Origin: Caballeronia sp. dw_19
GTDB taxonomy: Bacteria > Pseudomonadota > Gammaproteobacteria > Burkholderiales > Burkholderiaceae
DNA length: 64,000 nt
NCBI RefSeq assembly: GCF_018449515.1
Contig: NZ_JAAVUQ010000001.1
Location: 496,001 to 560,000, forward strand
Direction of reading: 5' to 3'
Position numbers and translations under genes: made by a program. Positions 14,243 through 21,601 of the stretch are shown here, piece after piece (the first letter of the stretch is position 1; each line of letters begins with the position of its first letter). The notes beneath the pieces are model-generated. The model did no database searches. It saw only the letters and a list, made by a program, of their open reading frames with translations, and was not told the DNA's origin.

Positions 14243-14305
14243 TTGAGTTAGCTTAAATGCTTTCATTTGAGTACACTTGATTTGCAGGTTTGAGTGTGCT
14301 TAAAT
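14242..14305. promoter_or_regulatory. cI-cro intergenic operators and rightward promoter (pR-like)
   Basis: Three similar sites: 14242-14257 (TTTGAGTTAGCTTAAA), 14266-14280 (TTTGAGTACACTTGA) and 14289-14304 (TTTGAGTGTGCTTAAA). A rightward promoter TTGATT (14277-14282), 17-bp spacer, TTAAAT (14300-14305) is covered by the last two. A start about 7 nt after the -10 would coincide with the Cro-like ATG at 14313. The spacing of 23-24 bp is about two helical turns, as in lambda OR. Confidence 0.75.
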
Positions 14306-14312
14306 TGGGCGA

Positions 14313-14567
14313 ATGAAACCTGATCAGCGTGACCCTATCGCGTGCCAAATCATCGACGGCCTGGACGGAACAGGCGCGGTGGCCGAGCTGTGCGAGATCG
14401 ATCCTGGTGCCGTTTCCCAATGGCGCAAAAAAGGGATCCCGAAGTCGCGCGTGAAATTTCTTCGGCTCGCTCGACCTGATTTCGACTGGTCGCGTGTTCC
14501 CGAAAGCTATCCGACCCGCGACCAGGTCGCCATCGAGAGCCAGGTAATGGCAGAAGGGAGCGTGTAG
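14313..14567 (+). CDS. Cro-like HTH protein, 84 aa
   Basis: HTH of the Cro/YdaS type: GTGAVAELCEIDPGAVSQWR, then KKGIPKSRVKFLRLARPDF. Divergent from the CI-like repressor and first gene of the rightward transcript, the position of cro. The ATG lies within about 8 bp of the -10 element, so no Shine-Dalgarno can precede it and the mRNA is probably leaderless. Expected role: shut down cI transcription on lytic entry. Confidence 0.8.
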   Translation: MKPDQRDPIACQIIDGLDGTGAVAELCEIDPGAVSQWRKKGIPKSRVKFLRLARPDFDWSRVPESYPTRDQVAIESQVMAEGSV

Positions 14568-14640
14568 ATGCTTACTGCTTCTGTTATCTGCTCCCGCGCG
14601 TCCGCCGGTGCTCCAGCTATTCGTGTGGGGAGCGCCTGAG

Positions 14641-14910
14641 ATGACGCATGGTGAGCACGCCGATTCAGACGCCGGGCTGGCGACCCTCGAGGCAGAGGTC
14701 GGCTTGCTCGCGCAAGCCGACGTTGAAGAAATGCTTACTTCACGCCGCCGTGAAGCACACGCGCTGGATCGAATTCTTGCGCGATCACCTCGAAAGAGGC
14801 CCGGTACTCCTCTGTTGAATCGGCAGAAAACAGGGCTTCGTTTTGGAAGTGAGTCAGTCGCTGATAGGTCAGCTCGGCTAAATGCCCTGCTTCTGGCGAT
14901 GCGGCGATGA
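14641..14910 (+). CDS. Possible short early gene, uncertain
   Basis: MTHGEHADSDAGLATLEAEV is a plausible phage-like N-terminus directly after the Cro-like gene, but the second half (from about 14735) overlaps an opposite-strand gene that looks more coding. It may be a shorter remnant whose 3' part was replaced, or a spurious frame. Low confidence. Confidence 0.25.
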   Translation: MTHGEHADSDAGLATLEAEVGLLAQADVEEMLTSRRREAHALDRILARSPRKRPGTPLLNRQKTGLRFGSESVADRSARLNALLLAMRR

Positions 14911-15052
14911 CGGTTTTCAATGTCAATGCGAGCACATCGTGTCGCGCCAGCAATGCTTCGAAACTGCTGCGCAGGGTCTTTTCGCGCTCTTCGAATTTCG
15001 CTTCGAGCGCGCGTAGCCGTTTGTCGAAGGTCGGTTCCGGCTTCTTTTCCAT
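14735..15052 (-). CDS. Coiled-coil phage protein, 105 aa
   Basis: MEKKPEPTFDKRLRALEAKF followed by EEREKTLRSSFEALLARHDV: heptad-like charge spacing gives a coiled coil in residues 8-45, then a helical domain (LAELTYQRLTHFQNEALF). It is transcribed against the surrounding early genes, so it is probably an independently expressed moron or a lysogeny gene. AGGAACC-type RBS before the ATG at 15052. Function unknown. Confidence 0.6.
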   Translation of the reverse strand: MEKKPEPTFDKRLRALEAKFEEREKTLRSSFEALLARHDVLALTLKTVIAASPEAGHLAELTYQRLTHFQNEALFSADSTEEYRASFEVIAQEFDPARVLHGGVK

Positions 15053-15146
15053 GAGGGTTCCTCTTTGTTTTGAAAGGGTGCGTGTGGAAGCCACCAATTC
15101 TAAACGGGGTGCGAACCCTCACCCTTTCTGCGTGGAGATCGCATAG

Positions 15147-15431
15147 ATGTCCACGCTTACTGAAATCCTGTTTGCAGACCTCGCTGACGCGCTCCACCGA
15201 TATCCGGAGCTCGGCGGCGAGGTCATGGCGTTTCTGTTCGACCAGAGCATGGATATGCGTCCCGGCCTGGTTGAAGTACTGGCTGACGTGAAGCCGAAGG
15301 AAAGCGATGAGGCGCATTTGATCCTCACCGCTCAACTCCGGCCGACAGAGATGTTCAAGCAATTCGTGCGAGCTATATCGCACGGTTTCGTGCCGGAGAT
15401 GGCGCTGCAACGCGCTGCTGACGGCGACTGA
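15147..15431 (+). CDS. Small early phage protein, 94 aa
   Basis: [20 protein letters not shown], helical and acidic, with a [15 protein letters not shown] segment. GGAG RBS 8-10 nt upstream. No recognised domain. It lies at the start of the rightward early cluster after the regulatory region and may be the first gene of a cII-like block, but has no HTH. Confidence 0.6.
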
Positions 15432-15506
15432 ATTTTCGGGGATTTGCATGGGTTCCATGCAAAAAATTTTGATCGCTGACCAACCGGTGTAGCAACAGGT
15501 GTATCG

Positions 15507-15932
15507 ATGACATTTCACTATGAGGCCCCAATCAAGGGCCGCCACGAAGCGGGGTCTCTCCCGCCACCAGCATCGCCTAGCGCGGCGGCAAGCGTTCCCG
15601 CGCCGCCGCCAATGCGATTTCTTCCTCGGCATCTGATCGAGTCGTGCAAGACGTACCGCGAGGCCTGTGTGCTCGCCTGGCAGCACCGGGCGTTCACCGG
15701 GCTGACCGAGACGTACCTCGCCTCGACGTGCGATCTCTATCAGCAACATGTCTCGGAGTACTTCCGGCCGGATGAGCGCGATGAAAAGGGACGGCGGCGG
15801 CGCGAGCTGCCCGCCCACAAGATCGGCGCGGTCCAGGCGCAACTCGGCAATGGAGCGATCGGGCAATGGCTCGCCCGCGACATGGGCGTGCGCCTGGTCG
15901 AAGAATTCTTCGCAGTGGAGCAAAGCCGGTGA
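15507..15932 (+). CDS. Phage HTH-like early protein, 141 aa
   Basis: After a Pro/Ala-rich 35-residue leader comes a conserved block: LIESCKTYREACVLAWQHRA, then GLTETYLASTCDLYQQHVSE and AHKIGAVQAQLGNGAIGQWL. This matches a widespread phage family with a Cro/C1-like helical fold (TxxxLAxxxGLYxxHVSxY pattern). It sits where lambdoid phages place cII, so a transcription-factor role is plausible; not proven. It couples by GTGA overlap to the next gene. Confidence 0.7.
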   Translation: MTFHYEAPIKGRHEAGSLPPPASPSAAASVPAPPPMRFLPRHLIESCKTYREACVLAWQHRAFTGLTETYLASTCDLYQQHVSEYFRPDERDEKGRRRRELPAHKIGAVQAQLGNGAIGQWLARDMGVRLVEEFFAVEQSR

Positions 15933-16117
15933 GAGAACGCGACGCCAAGACGATAGCGGCAGAGGCACTGCAACAAGCACGTGCCCGCGCAGGAGACAGC
16001 GAGGAAGCCGTCAAGGTTGAGTTCGTCAACATGATGCATCGCGACCCCCAGTTGCACGAAGCCCTCACGATTCTGGGCGTTGCCCGGTTGTGGGAATCAC
16101 AGAATTTGCGGCACTAA
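15929..16117 (+). CDS. Small early protein, 62 aa, GTG start
   Basis: Starts with GTG overlapping the TGA of the upstream gene; protein begins VRERDAKTIAAEALQQARAR. Helical with a conserved-looking VEFVNMMHRDPQLHEALTIL segment. The coupling and same-strand context make it real. Function unknown. Confidence 0.55.
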   Translation: MRERDAKTIAAEALQQARARAGDSEEAVKVEFVNMMHRDPQLHEALTILGVARLWESQNLRH

Positions 16118-16118
16118 A

Positions 16119-16754
16119 TTATTCGGCTGCACGTACCGGAAGCATCCCAGGGAGGGTGAATTGATACATCAAAAACAACTTGGTGAAGATAGCGAGGCTG
16201 TCTATTTCATCGTCTTCAACGATTGGTGTCTCGTGACTCGCCTCGTTGCCCAAGTTACGAATTCGATGGGCGAAATCTCGAAGATTCTTAGTAAGCAGCC
16301 CCGTCTCGGTCAGCTTTTCGATTCGGGCATACAGAGAACCTTTGAGATCGGGGTCAACTTCCTTCAACGCGGATTCGAGTGCGCGGCGATAAGCGTTCCC
16401 GGCGGGCCCGCGAAAGCCCGCTATCCGCAACTGCTCAGCCTCTGTGTATGCCTTAGCGACGGACGCCGGCAAGTGGTCCGGTATATCGGGAAGTGGAGGA
16501 CGCGGCAGCCATTCTCCGACAAGTAAATGAGGCCCGGTCACAAGAAGGACTGCGGTGGTCTCCAGTTCAATTGCGACGGCGGGATACGAGACTTGGACGG
16601 TCGCACAGATACCACGCCTGCATGCATTGCATGTCGCGAAGGTCTCGACGGAATTGAAGCCCTGTTTTTTTGCGGCATGAAGTCTTGAACCAGCCACAGT
16701 GAAAGACGTGTTGTCCCTCAAACAGTGCGGACATTTAATTGAAAAAGTTGCCAT
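16119..16754 (-). CDS. DUF4145-family protein with N-terminal zinc ribbon
   Basis: 211 aa. N-terminal zinc ribbon (IKCPHCLRDN and CNACRRG). DUF4145 from about residue 90: PASVAKAYTEAEQLRIAGFR, NAYRRALESALKEVDPD, and FAHRIRNLGNEASHETP. Known: DUF4145 occurs alone and fused to restriction or defence enzymes; its activity is not established. It is transcribed opposite to all neighbours in the rightward early region, so it is a likely moron. Its ATG and that of the divergent 59-aa gene share the tetranucleotide CATG (16752-16755). Confidence 0.8.
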   Translation of the reverse strand: MATFSIKCPHCLRDNTSFTVAGSRLHAAKKQGFNSVETFATCNACRRGICATVQVSYPAVAIELETTAVLLVTGPHLLVGEWLPRPPLPDIPDHLPASVAKAYTEAEQLRIAGFRGPAGNAYRRALESALKEVDPDLKGSLYARIEKLTETGLLTKNLRDFAHRIRNLGNEASHETPIVEDDEIDSLAIFTKLFLMYQFTLPGMLPVRAAE

Positions 16755-16932
16755 GAATTTACAAGCTGAGCTTGTCCGAATTGATAAGGAAATTGAGGCT
16801 GTCATACGCCTGGCGCCGGCTGAAGCCGCACGCCGTCTGCTCGAACTATACCGGACCGCTAATTCACAAGAGCCGTTCGTGGTTGCGCTGGTCGGCCGCT
16901 TGCTTCTGCTCGAATCGACCCGAGGGCTCTGA
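16753..16932 (+). CDS. Small helical early protein, 59 aa
   Basis: MNLQAELVRIDKEIEAVIRL, then APAEAARRLLELYRTANSQE. Fully helical. The ATG overlaps the start codon of the divergent DUF4145 gene by two bases, leaving no leader between them, so its RBS (AAAAAG) lies inside the DUF4145 coding region. Its stop overlaps the next ATG. Function unknown. Confidence 0.55.
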   Translation: MNLQAELVRIDKEIEAVIRLAPAEAARRLLELYRTANSQEPFVVALVGRLLLLESTRGL

Positions 16933-17216
16933 TGTCACACCATCTTTCGAATCGCGCATGGGATATCGAGCTGAAGGGCAACCAGAAGATCGTGCTGCTC
17001 GCGCTTGCCCATATGGGCGTCCAGAGCACTGGCATGTCTGCAGCCACTGTCGCGCGCCTGGCGTTCATGTGCGGCCTGTCCGACAGCTGCGTGCGCGCCC
17101 AGCTTAAAACGCTGGCTGCCAAGCGCCATATCTCTTTGGTGCCGAGCGAGCTTGAGGGCGGCGCGCACATGTATCGCCTCGACAGACTGCTGGCGCCGGC
17201 CGAGCCGACCGAGTAA
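16932..17216 (+). CDS. HTH-domain early protein, replication-associated
   Basis: 94 aa forming a single winged-helix: MSHHLSNRAWDIELKGNQKI, then SAATVARLAFMCGLSDSCVR and LKTLAAKRHISLVPSE. Known: this helix-turn-helix type forms the N-terminus of many phage replication initiators (gpO-like), where it binds origin iterons. Here it is a separate small protein three genes before the O-like gene, so it may be an accessory origin-binding or transcription factor. Confidence 0.7.
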   Translation: MSHHLSNRAWDIELKGNQKIVLLALAHMGVQSTGMSAATVARLAFMCGLSDSCVRAQLKTLAAKRHISLVPSELEGGAHMYRLDRLLAPAEPTE

Positions 17217-17220
17217 GCGC

Positions 17221-17787
17221 ATGGCAGAAAAGAAAGTGGCTACGCCCATGAATGCCGGTCTCGTCGAGGCGGCGATTCGTCGTCACGTCGACCACCGCGC
17301 GAACATATTGATCCCCGAGGCGGAGATCTGGGGCGGCATTGGTAGTACTCGCGGCTCACACCGTGCTGATTTCGTATACATCACGAAGGCTGGTTACGGT
17401 GCCGAGCTGGAGGTAAAGGTTTCGCGAGCCGACTGGAAAGCCGACCTGGACAAGCCGAAATGGTCGACACGCGGGTTTCCGCCGTGGGTCACGCGGTTCA
17501 TCTACGTCGTGCCGGTATCGCTCGGCATCCCCGACTTCGGTCCATCCCAAGCTGGCGTCTGGCACGTCGAATCGAACGTGACGTTCCTTCACGACGACCG
17601 TACGCGCGTGCTGTCGGACGGTTTCCGCATCCACGTCGCCCGCGCGCCGCACGTGCTCGGCCGCGAGAAGGTCCCGCAGGCCGTCATCAACAAGTGGATG
17701 ACCTCGTTCTACTACCGGTACTGGGAACAGCGCCTGCACGCCGAGAGGCGCGTGCCCAAGGCGATCCGGGAAGGCTCAACATGCTGA
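17221..17787 (+). CDS. MmcB-like PD-(D/E)XK nuclease, 188 aa
   Basis: Residues 32-80 hold the nuclease pattern: PEAEIWGGIGSTRGSHRADF, then AELEVKVSRADWKADLDK. The order Glu, Arg-Ala-Asp-Phe, Glu-x-Lys is the PD-(D/E)XK core found in MmcB-type DNA-repair proteins and phage nucleases. Start ATG at 17221 follows the previous stop by 4 bp. Likely role: processing of DNA during replication or recombination; inferred from fold and position only. Confidence 0.65.
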   Translation: MAEKKVATPMNAGLVEAAIRRHVDHRANILIPEAEIWGGIGSTRGSHRADFVYITKAGYGAELEVKVSRADWKADLDKPKWSTRGFPPWVTRFIYVVPVSLGIPDFGPSQAGVWHVESNVTFLHDDRTRVLSDGFRIHVARAPHVLGREKVPQAVINKWMTSFYYRYWEQRLHAERRVPKAIREGSTC

Positions 17788-17978
17788 CCGGACGATTCAC
17801 TATTCCCCTCCTCTCGTTCGCTCAATTGCAGGCGGCGCGCGCGGCGCTGAACGACAAGACCGAGATAGCACTGTTCGACGGCTTGTACACGGTCGTACAG
17901 ATCTCCTGGGATTTCCACTGCGCACACGGCAATGCCCAGCTTGTCCCGCTCGTGCGGATCCGGGAAGGTGCTGTATGA
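17781..17978 (+). CDS. Small early protein, 65 aa
   Basis: MLTGRFTIPLLSFAQLQAAR, then TEIALFDGLYTVVQISWDFH. The ATG overlaps the end of the nuclease gene and the stop overlaps the O-like gene start (ATGA). Beta-rich. Function unknown. Confidence 0.55.
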   Translation: MLTGRFTIPLLSFAQLQAARAALNDKTEIALFDGLYTVVQISWDFHCAHGNAQLVPLVRIREGAV

Positions 17979-19093
17979 GCGGCAACGCATCCACCTGGGC
18001 GCGCGCTCAGATCGTCGGCAACGGGTCTGCAAAGGCCTTGCTGAAGGAGTATGCGCACTGGGCCAGCGAGGACTACTCGACGTGGGTCAGTAACCCTACG
18101 CTGATCGCTGCGATGGAGATGGACATCAAGACGATCCGGGCGGCGCGTGATCGCCTGGTGGAGCTCGGCTTTCTCATTGAGACGAAGCGGCGCAGCGGCG
18201 GTACCGGAAACATCGTGGTCTACCAGATGATCGCTCCGGAAGGCGCGACCGTGGTCCAGTCGCTCGACCGTCGCACGGGCGAGACGGTATCACTCAGCCC
18301 GCCTTCACTCGAAGAATATCAAGCCAAGCAGGACCAAAAACGGAGCCCCTCCAAATACGGTACCCCTAAGGGGAACCAAAAACGGAGCCCCTCCGAAAAC
18401 GGAGCCCCTCCACATTTGGATCAAAGGGGTACCAAAAACGGTGTTCAAGGGGTACCGGATTTCCCTGAAGGGGTACCAAAAACGGACCCCGATTTTAATG
18501 ATTTAGGTTTAGAGAAGATTGAGTGTGGTGACGCGGGCGAGAAAACCGCTCACACACTCGACGTCGAGAAACAGAACCTTGAACCCGCCACCTCCGGGTT
18601 CGAGCGTTTCTGGGACACGTGGCCATCGGCAACTGGGCGAAAGCAGGCGAAGTCGATCTGCCAATCGCATTGGGAAGCCAACGGCCTTGAGCCCGACACC
18701 GAGCTAATCGTCATGCACGTCATGGCGATGAAGCGGACGCCGCATTGGAAAACCGGTGGTGACCCGACGCCGATCCGATACCTCGAGCAAAAGCGCTGGC
18801 GCGACGGTGAGCCTGAACCCGCGCCGCCGGAGAACAGCGCGCCTGAGTTCGAGGGGCCGTGGTTCGAATCCGATTCGGGCATCAATGCCAAGGGCAAGCA
18901 GCTGGCCGTCCCGCGCGAGAAGGACGAACCCACGCCGATGTACCTGCTGCGCGTATGCAAAGCGGCGGGCCGCGGGCCGTGGATCGACCACATGCTGGCG
19001 CAGGCCAAGCGCAGCAACTCCGACAAGTGGTATCGCCAGGTCGTCAGCTACCTCGGCGAGGGTCTCATGCCTACGGACTTCTACGCATCATGA
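17975..19093 (+). CDS. O-like replication initiator
   Basis: 372 aa. N-terminal helix-turn-helix (about residues 10-75: SAKALLKEYAHWASEDYSTW, then AMEMDIKTIRAARDRLVELG) typical of phage replication proteins that bind origin repeats. A low-complexity centre (about 115-175) encoded by iterons is followed by a C-terminal domain (FERFWDTWPSATGRKQAKSI) common to gpO-like proteins in proteobacterial phages. No helicase or DnaC-like gene follows, so host DnaB loading may rely on host DnaC-like factors or on this C-terminus. It carries the origin inside its gene as lambda O does. Confidence 0.8.
   Translation: MSGNASTWARAQIVGNGSAKALLKEYAHWASEDYSTWVSNPTLIAAMEMDIKTIRAARDRLVELGFLIETKRRSGGTGNIVVYQMIAPEGATVVQSLDRRTGETVSLSPPSLEEYQAKQDQKRSPSKYGTPKGNQKRSPSENGAPPHLDQRGTKNGVQGVPDFPEGVPKTDPDFNDLGLEKIECGDAGEKTAHTLDVEKQNLEPATSGFERFWDTWPSATGRKQAKSICQSHWEANGLEPDTELIVMHVMAMKRTPHWKTGGDPTPIRYLEQKRWRDGEPEPAPPENSAPEFEGPWFESDSGINAKGKQLAVPREKDEPTPMYLLRVCKAAGRGPWIDHMLAQAKRSNSDKWYRQVVSYLGEGLMPTDFYAS
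18330..18525 (+). other. Candidate replication origin (iterons plus AT-rich segment)
   Basis: Iterated elements: ACCAAAAACGGAGCCCCTCC at 18333-18352 and 18375-18394, a shorter copy at 18395-18411, and GGGGTACCAAAAACGG at 18426-18441 and 18470-18485. Related AAATACGGTACCCCT (18353-18367) and GGGGTACC (18449-18456) also occur. The run is followed at 18489-18525 by an AT-rich stretch unlike its GC-rich surroundings, a likely unwinding element. Lambda ori has the same layout within gene O. Confidence 0.75.
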
Positions 19094-19461
19094 CCGACGC
19101 ACTTTGGAAAGCGTTCATGACGCCCCCGACATCCAAGTACAGAGAGCTCGCGCGCGTCATTGAAGGAATGACCTATCCGAGCCCGCAAGAGCTCGAACTG
19201 TTTCGCCGCGCGATCGGCCTTAGGAGCCTCATGAACCCGCAAACCGAATCCGCCTTTTGGCTCGTCTGGTCGCCGACCGGGCACAAGTCACCGTCGTTTC
19301 GCCACCCATCGATCCAGTCCGCAACGACTGAAGCAGAGCGACTGGCAACTGCACACCCGGGTCAACTCTTCGTCGTGCTGGAGCCGGTGGCCGCGCGCCG
19401 CGTCGACAGCATGATCCGCACGCAATACGTCGGCGGTACAGCCGGCGAACCTCCATTCTGA
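19090..19461 (+). CDS. Early phage protein, 123 aa
   Basis: MTDALWKAFMTPPTSKYREL overlaps the O-like stop (ATGA). The C-terminal half contains FWLVWSPTGHKSPSFRHPSI and ATTEAERLATAHPGQLFVVL, a pattern seen in many small phage proteins of unknown function (a WSP..GxxPxFRHxS motif). Probably replication-module accessory. Confidence 0.65.
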   Translation: MTDALWKAFMTPPTSKYRELARVIEGMTYPSPQELELFRRAIGLRSLMNPQTESAFWLVWSPTGHKSPSFRHPSIQSATTEAERLATAHPGQLFVVLEPVAARRVDSMIRTQYVGGTAGEPPF

Positions 19462-19463
19462 TC

Positions 19464-19757
19464 ATGAACTGCAAACCAGACGAATTGGCGTGTGTCGTGC
19501 GGCTTCCGGAAGTTGAGGATGCCGATCTCCGCGTCGCTCTCCAAGAGCAGGTGCTCGGCCGAGTCGTACGCGTAGTCGCGTTGATCCCTCAAACAGCCGA
19601 CACGTGGTTGCTCGCTGATCCGTTCACCTTGAAGCTTCCGATCGCGCCGCTCGAGCACTCGTTCGATTTTCAAGTGACAGGATTGGAAGACCATCTGCTT
19701 CAGCCAATCCGTGGCGTTCCCGTGTGTGAAGAGAAACGCGACGAGGTGCCGGCATGA
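19464..19757 (+). CDS. Small phage protein, paralog of the 23,358 gene
   Basis: 97 aa from MNCKPDELACVVRLPEVEDA. The opening MNCKP and the closing segment LEDHLLQPIRGVPVCEEK parallel VNCKP and CGLLDSWLRPISGVPLDNE of the gene at 23,358, so they are two members of one family within the early region. Beta-rich between these blocks (GRVVRVVALIPQTADTWLLA). Function unknown. Confidence 0.65.
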   Translation: MNCKPDELACVVRLPEVEDADLRVALQEQVLGRVVRVVALIPQTADTWLLADPFTLKLPIAPLEHSFDFQVTGLEDHLLQPIRGVPVCEEKRDEVPA

Positions 19758-19957
19758 AACTTGACCCGTGCAAATTTTGCGGCGGCGTCGCCGGCACTCC
19801 TCGCGACGACCAGATCGAGCGCGACGCTTGGGTCGCGAGCGTCGACTGCACGGGGTGCGAAATCACGGTCACGATGCAATACAGCTGCGATTCACCTCAG
19901 CGCGCCGTCGAGTGCATCGGCGAGATGTGGAACAGCAAACCGGCGGCGCGGCTATGA
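19754..19957 (+). CDS. Lar-like zinc-ribbon protein, 67 aa
   Basis: MKLDPCKFCGGVAGTPRDDQ, then VDCTGCEITVTMQYSCDSPQ and AVECIGEMWNSKPA. Known: the CxxCG...CxxCG...A...WN pattern is the Lar restriction-alleviation family, short zinc proteins that modulate type I restriction in lambdoid phages. It overlaps both neighbours by 4 bp. Anti-restriction is the family expectation; the metal site is visible, the activity is not. Confidence 0.75.
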   Translation: MKLDPCKFCGGVAGTPRDDQIERDAWVASVDCTGCEITVTMQYSCDSPQRAVECIGEMWNSKPAARL

Positions 19958-20637
19958 GCAAGGGGACCGTTCGCTACCCCGAGAGCGCGATCGCCGGCGG
20001 CCGCGTCGGTACCGCGCGCATCCACTCGCAGATTGCTGGTGCGGCGGCGCGCTTAGCGTCAGACGAGCATGTGCCGCTCGATGCCGCGATCGCGCGAATG
20101 GTCGACATGCCGCGTGGTGTAAAGACGGATATTTCAAACTTTCCAAATATCGAAATTTCGAATACTCGCGGGGTGCTGCAAGAAGCCCCGCACACAGCGG
20201 CCAGCGCAACGCATCGCGCGAACGCGGCACTCGGGGATAAGCCTGCGCCTGGCAAGCGCGAAACCCCGCACGCGGATCTCACGCCTCTGCAGCGCATGCA
20301 AGCGCTCGGGCGACTGCCGCGCGGGCGTATGAACAAGACTGAGGCCGCCTACGTGATCGAGCAGCTCGACCCGCAGCTGCACGCCGGCGAAATCCTTTTC
20401 TATCGCTTCGAGGCAATCAAGCTGCGCCTCGCCGACAACACGTTCCTGACTGTCGACTTCCCCGTCATCACCGCCGCCGGCGAACTTGAATTCCGCGAGG
20501 TCAAGGGCCGATGGACTGATGACGCGCGGGCAAAGATCAAGGTCGCGGCCGCTCAATTTCCATGGCGATTCTTTGCCATTCACCGCGATGGCCGTCACGG
20601 CTGGCGCACAGAAGACCTCACCAGCCGCAGCTGGTGA
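19954..20637 (+). CDS. DUF1064-family phage nuclease
   Basis: 227 aa. C-terminal DUF1064 core at about residues 125-220: MNKTEAAYVIEQLDPQLHAG, RFEAIKLRLADNTFLTVDFP and GELEFREVKGRWTDDARAKI. These give the E...D...E-x-K catalytic pattern of PD-(D/E)XK endonucleases. The N-terminal half is a variable basic region. Known: DUF1064 proteins replace RusA-type Holliday resolvases in many phages. A role in recombination or packaging-related DNA processing is likely. Confidence 0.8.
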   Translation: MSKGTVRYPESAIAGGRVGTARIHSQIAGAAARLASDEHVPLDAAIARMVDMPRGVKTDISNFPNIEISNTRGVLQEAPHTAASATHRANAALGDKPAPGKRETPHADLTPLQRMQALGRLPRGRMNKTEAAYVIEQLDPQLHAGEILFYRFEAIKLRLADNTFLTVDFPVITAAGELEFREVKGRWTDDARAKIKVAAAQFPWRFFAIHRDGRHGWRTEDLTSRSW

Positions 20638-20657
20638 TCGCCCAAAGGAGCAACACC

Positions 20658-20894
20658 ATGTCGGTCCGCGCGAAATTCAAAGTCATGTCAACGACCCAGC
20701 GTCAGCACTGGGACAGCCAGAAAGGGAATCTGCACGAAATCGAACTGCAGCCTGTCATGTCGGGTTCACCGGAAAACGAAGCCTTCTATGCGGCGACGCC
20801 TGGCGGCAGTGTGAAGTTGATGACGGTCAGCGACGAGGCGGGAACTCAGTTCGAACTGGGTGCCGAGTACTACATCGACTTCACGAAGGCGTAA
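20658..20894 (+). CDS. Small phage protein, 78 aa
   Basis: MSVRAKFKVMSTTQRQHWDS, then GSPENEAFYAATPGGSVKLM. RBS AAAGGAG 8 nt upstream. Known: this beta-rich family (start MxVRAKF, end FELGAEYYIDFTKA) is common across tailed phages and is annotated as hypothetical. It is the first gene after a gap and may be highly translated. Confidence 0.7.
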   Translation: MSVRAKFKVMSTTQRQHWDSQKGNLHEIELQPVMSGSPENEAFYAATPGGSVKLMTVSDEAGTQFELGAEYYIDFTKA

Positions 20895-20965
20895 CTAATG
20901 CGCGGCCTCGTGCCGCGCGTGCGCTAAGGCACCAGCACATAACACCGTATCAATCAGGAGCAATC

Positions 20966-21601
20966 GTGGCAGAACGTCGGGGATGGGTCTCGTGGAGCGA
21001 TGAGGAGAAGGCACTTGTGGCCGATGTGTGGGCGCGCCCGGAGGGGTTGAAGAAGAGCGTGCATCTTTTCAACGGTCGCACGATCGACGGCATCAAGCAC
21101 ATGGCTCATAAGTTGGGATTGCCGCCGAGATCGACAGGGCCTGCCAACCGTGGCGGCCCGAACGAGGCGCTCGTTTTGCAGTTGCTTGAGCTGCGGCCGA
21201 TGGACATCACGGAGCTTGCCGTGAAGATCGGCGTATCTGAGCGCGCCGCCCGCTTCCGCGTCAATGATTTGCACGCCGCCGGCAGGATCCACATTACCAG
21301 GTGGGAACGCTTCTCGCCGCATGGCGCGCCATCACGCATGTGGGCGCTCGGTCCTGGAGAAGATGCCCCACGACCGAAGCCAATTCCCCGGACGACGCTT
21401 CAACGCGAATGGCTCAAACGGATGCGCAGAGAGGATCCGGATAAATATGAGCGCCTCCTGGCGCGCAAGCGCTTGGCGGAACGCGTGCGCACGGGAACTA
21501 TCGTCAGGCGCGATCCAGCCGCGGCTGCATTGTTCGGCCCGGCCGAGCCGCGTCTGTCACGCCGGTCCCGCAATCAAAACGGTGCTTCGCCATGCGCATG
21601 A
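20966..21601 (+). CDS. HTH-domain phage protein, GTG start, 211 aa
   Basis: VAERRGWVSWSDEEKALVAD opens with a Myb/SANT-like or GcrA-like segment (NGRTIDGIKHMAHKLGL), then a winged-helix (LRPMDITELAVKIGVSERAA, then FRVNDLHAAGRIHITRW), and a basic C-terminal tail. RBS AGGAG before the GTG at 20966. The combination suggests a DNA-binding regulator in the early region; target unknown. Confidence 0.65.
   Translation: MAERRGWVSWSDEEKALVADVWARPEGLKKSVHLFNGRTIDGIKHMAHKLGLPPRSTGPANRGGPNEALVLQLLELRPMDITELAVKIGVSERAARFRVNDLHAAGRIHITRWERFSPHGAPSRMWALGPGEDAPRPKPIPRTTLQREWLKRMRREDPDKYERLLARKRLAERVRTGTIVRRDPAAAALFGPAEPRLSRRSRNQNGASPCA

Noticed and set aside
14253-15980. A 575-codon minus-strand open frame across the Cro-like and following genes.
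   Set aside because: It spans opposite-strand genes with good starts, has an Arg/Ala-rich composition typical of GC-rich shadow frames, and shows no domain.
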